NCBI GenBank assembly: GCA_044234625.1
Contig: JBIIIP010000032.1
Location: 1-29,163, forward strand
From: CACORA01 sp044234625
Lineage (GTDB): Bacteria > Planctomycetota > Planctomycetia > Pirellulales > UBA1268
Direction: 5' to 3'
DNA: 29,163 bases
The position numbers and the translations under genes are program-made. Positions 7,390-13,645 of the stretch are shown in pieces. The stretch's first letter is position 1. Every line of letters starts with the position of its first letter. A model generated the notes under the pieces. The model had not been told where the DNA came from. It was given only the letters and a program-made list of their open reading frames with translations, and ran no database searches.

Positions 7390-7667
7390 GGGCCATTCCC
7401 ACAAAGTGGCTTAGACCTCCGGTGTGCGCTGCCTGAACGTGGCATAGACCTCTGGTCTGTGTCCAAGGAGCCGACAGGCCGGGGGTCCGTCGCCACAGAT
7501 GATCCGCTCCGCACGATTCCCCGGCAAGTTCGCCGCATCGCATCGTTCGGCCTCGGATCACCGGACACGCGGCGGCAAGCGAGACTGTGGCGGCCGCAAC
7601 CGCCACCGCCGGCGGGAGCCGAAACGACCGACCGGACGATGATGGCCCCGTCCATGAGGAGAAGGTC
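7253..7667. other. intergenic stretch with three palindromes
   Basis: This 415-bp spacer lies between the membrane-protein gene and the glycosyltransferase cluster. Apart from the possible small ORF at 7249-7389, it contains a run of three related palindromes at 7410-7428 (degenerate), 7443-7461 and 7473-7491. The remaining sequence (7492-7667) shows nothing I can name; frames through it are Ser/Arg-rich shadows. Confidence 0.5.
7437..7496 (+). repeat. paired inverted palindromes, copy 1
   Basis: GTGGCATAGACC-TCT-GGTCTGTGTC is followed, after about 10 bases, by GACAGGCC-GGG-GGTCCGTCGCCAC. Each half is itself a hairpin, and the second half is roughly the reverse complement of the first, so the whole unit is a large imperfect palindrome beginning GTGGC and ending GCCAC. 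Nearly the same unit recurs at 8956-9015. The pattern resembles REP/BIME-type extragenic palindromes. Confidence 0.75.
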
Positions 7668-8831
7668 TCACTCGTAGAGCGCGAGCGCCGCGATTCGGCG
7701 GTCGATTTCCGTGAGCAATCGCTGCGTCCCCACGCCGCCGATGCCACCGAACGCCGCCTGCAGGGCGTCACGGGAAAGGCCCTCCGGCAGCTCGGCGACG
7801 GAAGGAAAAACGTCGGCCACGGCCACGCCTTTCGCCACCCGCGCCTGCAGCGCGTGGGCCGATTCCGAGTTCCGGGTGGCCGCGGCCGCCAGCCGAATGC
7901 CGGCCGTGTTGGCCGCCATGTCCACGAACGAGAACCCCGACCCGCCGGGCGTCGAGTCCATCATCTCCTTGGAAAGACCCACTGCCAGCGACCGCTGCTC
8001 GTCGGAGAGCACCGTCAAGGCGGCGCTAACCCAGAAATGCTGCGAAAGATCGACACGGCCGCCGAGCCGGATCCGCTGCCGGAGCCTGTTCCGCTCGTCG
8101 ACCGCCCCGAGATCGAGGTCGCGGCCGCCGACACGGGCCACGTTGTCGTCGCCGAGCAGCTTCCCGAGAGCGAGAATCGCCGCGCGATTGGGGAGCACGG
8201 CATCGGTGCCGTGGGAGTTGTCCTCCGCGTACGCAAACGCGATCTCCAGCAGCCGGACGAATCCCTCGTCTCCTTCGGGAACATCCGCCGCCGCGGCGAG
8301 CACGTGCCGCGCTGTTCCCTGCCACGCCGCGTACAGGTCGTCGGGAACGCGGGTGGAGAGGCCCCAAGCCGCCAGACCGAACGTCGCGCCGACGAGAGCG
8401 ATGAGCGCGGCCCAGTTGCGACGCAGCGCCAGCCCCGCGAGCCCGCCGAGGAACGAGACGACGAGGATGAAAAGTATCTGCGGCCAGATGGGCATCGTCC
8501 CGAAGTTGATCCACTTTGCCACCAGCGCGAGCAGCGGCGCACCGACGAGCACGGCAGCGACTGCAGAGCGGGAGCGGTAGCACGACACGGCGATAGCGAG
8601 CAAGACGCCGATAAATCCGACACCGGCTCCGCGGAGCAGCGCGGTCGCGACAAAACGCGCCGCCGGGTCGTTGAGCCCGGCCACGCGGCCCGCGGCGCGC
8701 ACCGCCCACTCCGGCGCGCCCAGCGGCCGCGGGTCGGGGAGCACGCAGAGCATCACCAGCCAGACCACGAGCGATACGCCGGCGACGCGGGCCGATGTAT
8801 TCCGGCCACGATCCGAAACGAACGACGGCAT
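7668..8831 (-). CDS. multi-pass membrane protein, unknown function
   Basis: From the ATG at 8831 the product has 387 residues. The N-terminal part carries about five hydrophobic segments (near 16-32, 68-84, 90-105, 116-137 and 141-158), the first pair faintly recalling VanZ-like proteins. The C-terminal half (about 165-387) is soluble and has a conserved-looking block, QHFWVSAALTVL (264-275), VGLSKEMMDS (284-293) and GGSGFSFVDMAANTAG (296-311). The spacing His-Phe...Ser-Ala, Gly...Lys-Glu, Asp...Ala-Asn/Gly is reminiscent of YfiM/DUF2279-type domains, but this is a weak resemblance. The frame is open further upstream to 9230, but that part runs through palindromic repeats, so the later start is preferred. 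It is divergent from the helicase gene. I do not assign a function. Confidence 0.7.
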   Translation of the reverse strand: MPSFVSDRGRNTSARVAGVSLVVWLVMLCVLPDPRPLGAPEWAVRAAGRVAGLNDPAARFVATALLRGAGVGFIGVLLAIAVSCYRSRSAVAAVLVGAPLLALVAKWINFGTMPIWPQILFILVVSFLGGLAGLALRRNWAALIALVGATFGLAAWGLSTRVPDDLYAAWQGTARHVLAAAADVPEGDEGFVRLLEIAFAYAEDNSHGTDAVLPNRAAILALGKLLGDDNVARVGGRDLDLGAVDERNRLRQRIRLGGRVDLSQHFWVSAALTVLSDEQRSLAVGLSKEMMDSTPGGSGFSFVDMAANTAGIRLAAAATRNSESAHALQARVAKGVAVADVFPSVAELPEGLSRDALQAAFGGIGGVGTQRLLTEIDRRIAALALYE

Positions 8832-8955
8832 GAACGCAGGTCTTCCGAAGGGCGCGGAGGGGAACGGCTCGGCGGGTACCGAGCCTGTCTTCCAAAAGCT
8901 GCAGTGTAGTCGTGGTTTCGGCTTCCAGCGGCCAGAGCCGTGGACGTTCCGGAAA

Positions 8956-9015
8956 AGTGGCATAGACCTGTGGTCTGTGTCTAAAAAGCCGACAGACCGG
9001 AGGTCCGTCGCCACG
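8956..9015 (+). repeat. paired inverted palindromes, copy 2
   Basis: AGTGGCATAGACC-TGT-GGTCTGTGTC (hairpin at 8961-8979) followed by GACAGACC-GGA-GGTCCGTCGCCAC (hairpin at 8991-9009). It matches the copy at 7437-7496 over its full length with only scattered differences, and the hairpin arms carry partly compensating changes. Its right edge runs into the 22-bp tandem repeat. Confidence 0.78.
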
Positions 9016-9066
9016 TGGGGCGAGGTCCGTCGCCACGTGGGGTGAGGTGCGTCGCCACGTGGGCAG
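9001..9066 (+). repeat. 22-bp tandem repeat, three copies
   Basis: Three consecutive 22-bp units start with AGGTCCGTCGCCACGTGGGG at 9001 and 9023 and AGGTGCGTCGCCACGTGGGC at 9045. The unit is the right end of the adjacent palindrome (AGGTCCGTCGCCAC) plus GTGGGG, so the array looks like a tail duplication of that element. Confidence 0.85.
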
Positions 9067-9149
9067 ATGGTCGGCGTGCCGACACCGTGCGGAACTTCTG
9101 CGGCGCCCTTTTCTCGGGCAGCCTGGGAAGAAAGACCGCGTTCGTCGCA

Positions 9150-9178
9150 TTGCAGCAGCCCGGATCGCATGCTAGAGT
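9150..9178 (+). promoter_or_regulatory. candidate promoter for rhlE
   Basis: TTGCAG (9150-9155), a 17-base spacer, and TAGAGT (9173-9178) preceded by TGC form an extended -10-type sigma70-like promoter. It would give a leader of about 215 bases before the helicase start. The -35 is a poor match (3 of 6). Confidence 0.35.
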
Positions 9179-9402
9179 CGCGGAGTCCGGAATTGATGAG
9201 GGCGGTGGCACGACCTGCTGGTCGTGGCATTCCGCCGCGATCGCATCTCTCGAAGCGACCTTCCTGTGCAACGGGCCGAGTGCCCGTTCTCTCCAGGAAG
9301 GGGATCGCTTGGCAGGCAGTGATCCATCTTTGGATCGCCGTGCCACCGTGGCGCTGCCTCCGGTTTCAGACGATTTCCCTCGAAAGCCCACCAGGTCTCT
9401 TT

Positions 9403-10746
9403 ATGCACACCTTCGCCGATCTCGGTCTCTCCACCCCCATCCTCCGCGGCCTCGCCGCCGCCGGCTACGCCACGCCCACGCCGATCCAGGCCAAGGCGAT
9501 TCCCCACGTTCTCGCCGGCCGTGACCTTTTCGGCTGCGCCCAGACCGGCACCGGCAAGACGGCCGCCTTCGCCCTGCCGCTGATCGAGCGGATGCTGGCG
9601 ACGCCGCGGCCGCGGTCGCCGCGCAGTTGCCGGGCCCTCGTGCTCGCCCCCACGCGTGAACTCGCCGGCCAGATCCACGACAATTTCCGCGGCTACGGCC
9701 GGCATACCGGGCTCACCAGCGTGGTCGTGTACGGCGGCGTGGGCCAACAGCCCCAGGCCGCTGCCATGCACCGGGGCGTCGACGTGCTCGTCGCCACGCC
9801 GGGGCGGCTGCTCGACCTCATCGGCCAGCGGCTCGCCGACATCTCCTCGGTGGAGTATCTCGTTCTCGACGAGGCCGACCGGATGCTCGACATGGGATTC
9901 ATTCACGACGTCCGGCGGATCGTGTCGCTCGTGCCGCGCATGCGGCAGACGCTCTTCTTCTCGGCCACCCTGCCCGACGAGGTGCGCCGGCTGGCCGACG
10001 CGATGCTCCGCGACCCGCTTGAAGTGAAGACGGCACCGCAGGCGACACCGGCCGAAACGGTCGCCCAGTCGGTGTACCACGTGCCGAAGGCGCAGAAGCG
10101 AACGGCTCTCGTCTCGCTCCTGCGAAATGAGGCCATGGACCGCGTCATCGTGTTCACTCGCACCAAGCACGGCGCCGACAAGTTGCAGCGCGACCTGGCC
10201 AGGGCGGGGATCGACGCGGCTGCGATCCACGGCAACAAGTCACAAAACCAGCGGCAGCGGGCCTTGGAAGCCTTCAAGGCGCCGCAGCCCCCGGTGCTGA
10301 TCGCCACCGACATCGCGGCCCGCGGCATCGACGTCGATGGCGTCTCGCACGTCGTCAACTTCGAGCTCCCCCACGAGCCCGAGACCTACGTCCACCGCAT
10401 CGGCCGCACCGGCCGGGCCGGCCGGCAGGGCGAGGCGTTGAGCTTCTGCGACCCCGAGGAGCAGGTACGCCTGCGGGCGATCGAGAAATTGCTGCGGAAG
10501 CCGATCACACCGCGAAACGCGCCGCCGGCCGGCGCAGCCGACCTCACCGCGGAACCCGGCGAGAGCCGGCCGAGCCGCCGCGAGACGCCCCGCCGCGGTG
10601 GTCGAGGGGAAGGTCGGGGCCGCGCGGCCCGCGGCCGAGACGGACGGGACGGGGCAACGGCCGTGGCATCGGCCGGCACCGCGGCGCCCGCCGCGGAAAC
10701 GGCAGCGAATCGTCGTTCTCGGCGACGCTATCGGCGGGCCCTGTAG
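9403..10746 (+). CDS. rhlE: DEAD-box RNA helicase, RhlE type
   Basis: From the ATG at 9403 the 447-residue product begins MHTFADLGL, the standard start of this group. All DEAD-box motifs are present in order: Q motif TPTPIQ (24-29), I AQTGTGKT (46-53), Ia PTRELAGQ (83-90), TPGR (132-135), II DEAD (156-159), III SAT (187-189), IV VIVFTRT (248-254), V TDIAARGID (302-310) and VI HRIGRTGRAGRQG (331-343). After about residue 370 the tail is Arg/Gly/Ala-rich, as in RhlE proteins, and probably binds RNA. The protein would unwind RNA in ribosome assembly or RNA decay, with cold adaptation common for the group. Earlier in-frame starts from 9067 give a non-homologous extension and are rejected. RhlE rather than CsdA/DbpA is inferred from size and tail. 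Confidence 0.95.
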   Translation: MHTFADLGLSTPILRGLAAAGYATPTPIQAKAIPHVLAGRDLFGCAQTGTGKTAAFALPLIERMLATPRPRSPRSCRALVLAPTRELAGQIHDNFRGYGRHTGLTSVVVYGGVGQQPQAAAMHRGVDVLVATPGRLLDLIGQRLADISSVEYLVLDEADRMLDMGFIHDVRRIVSLVPRMRQTLFFSATLPDEVRRLADAMLRDPLEVKTAPQATPAETVAQSVYHVPKAQKRTALVSLLRNEAMDRVIVFTRTKHGADKLQRDLARAGIDAAAIHGNKSQNQRQRALEAFKAPQPPVLIATDIAARGIDVDGVSHVVNFELPHEPETYVHRIGRTGRAGRQGEALSFCDPEEQVRLRAIEKLLRKPITPRNAPPAGAADLTAEPGESRPSRRETPRRGGRGEGRGRAARGRDGRDGATAVASAGTAAPAAETAANRRSRRRYRRAL

Positions 10747-10752
10747 GCGGCC

Positions 10753-10801
10753 CCGCGCACCGGCCCCGGGGCTGCGCGGTGCGGCAACGCGCTGTTTTTT
10801 T
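10753..10801 (+). terminator. probable intrinsic terminator after rhlE
   Basis: Two competing GC stems, CCGCGCA (10753-10759) with TGCGCGG (10773-10779) and GCGCG (10774-10778) with CGCGC (10788-10792), are followed by TGTTTTTTT. The second stem directly before the T run has the form of a Rho-independent terminator. Confidence 0.55.
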
Positions 10802-10877
10802 CGATGAATTCCCTGTGGCTTCGTGGGTGCCAAGCCGCCACAATCCCGCCCCTATCCGTCATCCTCCGGCGCCCGCC

Positions 10878-11993
10878 ATGGACCGTCCCCTCCACCCCGC
10901 TCTTGGCATCGCCGCGATCTCCGTGCACCAGCCCGGCTGGCAGCTGGAGAACGCCTGGTTCGGCGACAGCATGCCGCGGAAATTCGCCCACCACACCGGC
11001 ATCGAAGCCCGGGCCATCTCGCTCGACGACGAGGTGACGATGGCAACGCAGGCGATCCGGCAGCTGCAGCGCGACACGCGGTGCAATCTGGCCGACTGCC
11101 GCGGGATCGTGTTTGTGTCGCCGTCGTTCATCCCCGCGTCGGTCGCCCGCCGCCACCTGAGCGCGGAGCAGGCGGTGCGCGAGCGGCCCAGCTATGCCGC
11201 CCGCCAGCTGGCCGCGCGGCTTGGCCCGCATCGGGCCCGTGCCATCGGCATCAACTGGTTCTGCTGCGGCTACAGCCGGGCGCTGGCACTGGTGTCGCGA
11301 CGCTGGGCTTCCCGGCTCGGGCTCCACCGCGACGAGTTTCTGCTCGTCGTCGTCGCCAGCCGTATCAGCCGGATCACCGACTATGCCTGCAGCCAGACGG
11401 CTGGGCTCTTCGGCGACATGGCCTCGGCCACGATGGTCGTGCCCATGCACAGCCGGCGGCATCCGGTGCACTTTGAGCTCGTCCATGCGGTTGCGGAGAA
11501 GCAGCCCGTGGAACGGCCAGCCTTCGACTTCCACGTCCGCGACCATGTTCCCCTGCCCACGCCCGACGGCGGCATCGTGCATGCGGATCACCGAATCGTC
11601 TATTCGCTCGACGGCATGGCGATCGCCGAGATCGCGCCCCGGGCGATGTCGGCATCCGTGGCCGCCGCGCTCGCCGCCACGGGCCTCGCCAGCGACGACG
11701 TGCGGTTCGTCGTGCCGCATCAGGCCGGCTCCGGCATCGTCCGGTTCACCGGGATGAAGCTCGAGGAATACGGCATCGGCGGCGAACTGATCAACGGCCT
11801 GACCAGGCGCACCGGCAACGTCAGCGCCTGCTCGATCCCGCACGCCCTCAAGGAAACCTGGCACCAACTCACCGGCCTGATCGCCTGCCCGAACGCCGCG
11901 GTGGGCAGCCCGGGCCGGCCCGAGGTGCTGCAGGGCTGCATCCTGCTGCGGGCGACGGCCTACCACGACCGGCAGACCACGGTCGCCGCTTGA
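10878..11993 (+). CDS. 3-oxoacyl-ACP synthase III (FabH-like)
   Basis: The 371-residue product is a KAS III-type condensing enzyme of the thiolase superfamily, which would join an acyl-CoA to malonyl-ACP or a related substrate. The catalytic triad can be placed: Cys in NWFCCGYS (126-133, Cys130 by position, Cys129 adjacent), His281 in VPHQAGSGI (279-287) and Asn314 in TGNVSACSIP (312-321). The usual nucleophile context is A-A-C-S-G, so the double Cys with bulky Trp-Phe is unusual and suggests a specialised acyl substrate. The ATG at 10878 is chosen because the protein's first strand (GIAAISVHQPGW) follows directly; an earlier in-frame ATG at 10779 would read through the terminator. No fab cluster surrounds it, so a role outside housekeeping fatty-acid initiation is possible. 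Confidence 0.85.
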   Translation: MDRPLHPALGIAAISVHQPGWQLENAWFGDSMPRKFAHHTGIEARAISLDDEVTMATQAIRQLQRDTRCNLADCRGIVFVSPSFIPASVARRHLSAEQAVRERPSYAARQLAARLGPHRARAIGINWFCCGYSRALALVSRRWASRLGLHRDEFLLVVVASRISRITDYACSQTAGLFGDMASATMVVPMHSRRHPVHFELVHAVAEKQPVERPAFDFHVRDHVPLPTPDGGIVHADHRIVYSLDGMAIAEIAPRAMSASVAAALAATGLASDDVRFVVPHQAGSGIVRFTGMKLEEYGIGGELINGLTRRTGNVSACSIPHALKETWHQLTGLIACPNAAVGSPGRPEVLQGCILLRATAYHDRQTTVAA

Positions 11994-12015
11994 CGAACGC
12001 GCGGCCGCGTCGACG

Positions 12016-12375
12016 ATGAGCGGCATGAACGAATTCGTCGAACCGTTGGGCATGCGGGTGCTGATCCGCAAGGACGAGAGCCGCCAACGCACGCGCGGCG
12101 GGATCGTGCTTCCGGACCAGGCCGAGATTCCCACGATCACCGGCCGCGTGGTCGAGGTGAGCCTGCAGGTCGAGCGCGACGCCGACTTCCCCATCGAGAA
12201 ATACGACAAGGTGCTGTTTCACCCCAAAAACTCGATCCCGGTCGACTTCGAGCAGGACAACCTCCTTTATGTCGTGCCCATCGAGGACGTGGTCGCGGTC
12301 TTCCGGCGGCGTGACGACGGCCGACCACAGCGCCGGGCGAAGCCGGACCAGAAGGACGACACCGGCGGCGGCTAG
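12016..12375 (+). CDS. GroES-like co-chaperonin
   Basis: The 119-residue product matches the 10-kDa chaperonin fold: EPLGMRVLIRKDES (9-22), mobile-loop segment with GGIVLPDQ (28-35), GRVVEVS (43-49), KVLFHPKNSIPVDF (65-78) and a closing strand LLYVVPIEDVVAVF (83-96). A highly charged, Gly-ended tail of about 20 residues (97-119) is additional to the usual 95-100 residues. No GroEL gene is next to it, so it may be a paralogue that caps a chaperonin encoded elsewhere. It starts 22 bases after the KAS III gene and could be co-transcribed. A second ATG nine bases later (12025) is an equally good start. Confidence 0.88.
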   Translation: MSGMNEFVEPLGMRVLIRKDESRQRTRGGIVLPDQAEIPTITGRVVEVSLQVERDADFPIEKYDKVLFHPKNSIPVDFEQDNLLYVVPIEDVVAVFRRRDDGRPQRRAKPDQKDDTGGG

Positions 12376-12681
12376 AGCGCATCTGGTTTTGGTGCGGCGA
12401 CGAGTTGGCAGTTAAAGAAGGGGAGGCGAAGGGGTCGGCGAAAGCTCGAGGAGCTTTGGGCTATCCTGCCCACGCGACGCGACTTTTGCCGCCCCGTAGC
12501 CGGTGCGCCACAGAGGGAGAGAGGCGCAGGCGAAGTGTCCGGCCGACAAAAAGGGCTTTTTTCGTCGTTTGTGGCCGCGAGCCCGCCGCGGCACCTATCG
12601 TTTTCGGCCCTCGGGCACGGCGGCCGGCGTTCGCCTGACGCGTGATCTTTCCCGAGGTTCACAGAGAGAGGGTTCCTACCA
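12376..12681. other. structured upstream region of the Cys-rich gene
   Basis: This 306-bp spacer holds no convincing gene. It contains a 7-bp perfect hairpin AAAGCTC-GAG-GAGCTTT (12441-12457) and a longer nested one at 12541-12576. A purine-rich AGAGAGAGGG at about 12662-12672 is a good ribosome-binding region for the gene starting at 12682. Confidence 0.5.
12541..12576 (+). terminator. nested A/T-rich hairpin
   Basis: The outer arms GGCCGACAAA and TTTGTGGCC pair with one bulge, and inside them AAAAAGG/CTTTTTT can also pair with CGAC/CGTCG (12544-12567). The T-rich inner stem could terminate transcription from the GroES-like gene in either direction, or form a leader structure of the gene at 12682. 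Both are inferences. Confidence 0.4.
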
Positions 12682-13077
12682 ATGATCGGCAAGCGATTCA
12701 TTCTCCGATTCGTCGGAACGCTCACCTGTGTTGCAGTTGTCGCGGCCGGCTGGGATGCCGAGGCAGCGCACAGACGGCACCACAGGCGGGCATGCTGTTG
12801 TTACACGACGTGCTGCGATCCATGCTGCACCACGGCCTGCGATCCCTGCTGCGCGCCGTCGTGCAGCACCTGCTGCAACACCTGCGCTCAGCCGGTGTCC
12901 AGTTGCTGCTGCTGGAACGGCTGCGGTTACACGATCGTGTCGACGCGCACCATTTGCTGCGAGTCCGTGGCGACGACGGCCTCCCCGTCGGCCACGGCCG
13001 GCGTGGCGCAGGCCGCGCCGACTTCCGCGGCACGGGTTCCGGTGAAAACGGTCTTGGCTCCGGCGGCCGCGCGGTAA
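12682..13077 (+). CDS. small secreted Cys-rich protein
   Basis: The 131-residue product has an N-terminal signal peptide: Lys/Arg start, hydrophobic FVGTLTCVAVVAA, likely cleavage near AEAA (26-29). A His/Arg cluster (HRRHHRR, 30-36) follows. The next 55 residues contain 20 cysteines, mostly as CC or CCC with short repeats of the form CDPCC, STCC and NTC. The C-terminal 40 residues are Ala/Thr/Ser/Val-rich and Cys-free. Such density suggests a disulfide-linked surface protein or a metal-binding one; I cannot choose. A good ribosome-binding stretch lies about 12 bases upstream and a strong terminator follows, so it is probably a monocistronic, well-expressed gene. I know no named family for it. 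Confidence 0.75.
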   Translation: MIGKRFILRFVGTLTCVAVVAAGWDAEAAHRRHHRRACCCYTTCCDPCCTTACDPCCAPSCSTCCNTCAQPVSSCCCWNGCGYTIVSTRTICCESVATTASPSATAGVAQAAPTSAARVPVKTVLAPAAAR

Positions 13078-13121
13078 CCAACCCGGTGGCCAGTGCGCTG
13101 TCTTCTGGCAGCGTCGCCTTC

Positions 13122-13161
13122 ACTCCCGCGCGGGGGATCCTTTCCCCGCGCGGGAGTTTTT
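13122..13161 (+). terminator. strong intrinsic terminator
   Basis: ACTCCCGCGCGGGG (13122-13135) and CCCCGCGCGGGAGT (13144-13157) form a perfect 14-bp stem around an 8-nt loop, followed by TTTTT. It terminates the Cys-rich gene, and the A at the left end gives limited use for the convergent VOC gene. Confidence 0.92.
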
Positions 13162-13185
13162 CGTTGCGGCCCGGCCGGCCACGGG

Positions 13186-13551
13186 TCATCGCGGCCAGGC
13201 AAACAACCGCAAACGGTTGCCGTCGGGATCGGCGACCACCAGCTCCCGAAATCCCTCGGGGTGCACCACGGGCGGCGCGACGTCAACGCCCGCCTGCACG
13301 AGCCGGCCGTGGGCCGCGTCGAGGTCGGCCACCTCGAAACCGAGGCTCCACCGGCGGCTGCCCTCTCCCGGGTCCGGCCGGCCCAGGATCGCCAGCCGGG
13401 TGTCGCCCGCCTCCAGGAGGGCATAGCGGTCGTCCACGACGCGCACGAGCACCCGCAGGCCGAGCACGTCGCGGTACCAGGCGACGAGATCGGGCCAGTG
13501 TGCCGTGCGGAGTTCGACGCTGAAAAGCTGGGGACGGGCGTGTGCTGCCAT
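13186..13551 (-). CDS. VOC-superfamily (glyoxalase-like) protein
   Basis: The 121-residue product is a single-domain vicinal-oxygen-chelate protein with two beta-alpha-beta-beta-beta modules: QLFSVELRTAHWPDLVAWYRD (8 onward, first module) and WSLGFEVADLDAAHGRL (68 onward, second), ending DPDGNRLRLF (109-118), the typical last strand. Candidate metal ligands are His18 and Glu75-region residues, but the full set cannot be assigned by eye. Members include glyoxalase I, dioxygenases and antibiotic-binding proteins, so the substrate is unknown. The ATG at 13551 begins immediately before the first strand. An upstream in-frame extension would overlap the lysS start region and is not typical. It is divergent from lysS with 94 bases between starts. 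Confidence 0.85.
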   Translation of the reverse strand: MAAHARPQLFSVELRTAHWPDLVAWYRDVLGLRVLVRVVDDRYALLEAGDTRLAILGRPDPGEGSRRWSLGFEVADLDAAHGRLVQAGVDVAPPVVHPEGFRELVVADPDGNRLRLFAWPR

Positions 13552-13645
13552 CGCCGAGGCGTTGTACACGCAGGCGAACTTCCCGAAAACCGCGACACAA
13601 CCGACAATGCCCGTTCTGTTCCGTCGCCACCCGAGCCCAGCCGAC

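Larger units (their letters stand above)
8832..9402. other. divergent intergenic region with repeats, upstream of rhlE
   Basis: This 571-bp stretch separates the membrane-protein gene from the helicase gene. From left to right it holds 125 bases with nothing recognisable, the second copy of the paired palindrome (8956-9015), a 22-bp tandem repeat (9001-9066), a candidate promoter (9150-9178) and a long putative leader up to the helicase start. Frames running through it on both strands are shadows of repeats. Confidence 0.55.

Noticed and set aside
7410..7491. Rho-independent terminators
   Set aside because: The palindromes lack T runs and recur in several contexts including upstream regions, so a repeat family is the better reading.
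7587..8909. 440-codon plus-strand frame opposite the membrane-protein gene
   Set aside because: Low-complexity Arg/Glu/Pro/His-rich product; the minus-strand frame has transmembrane segments and a conserved-looking block.
9001..9066. CRISPR array
   Set aside because: The three 22-bp units are directly adjacent with no spacers and no cas genes nearby.
12403..12638. Small plus-strand gene before the Cys-rich gene
   Set aside because: Lys/Arg/Pro-rich product lacking any start signal, running through hairpin sequences; treated as non-coding.
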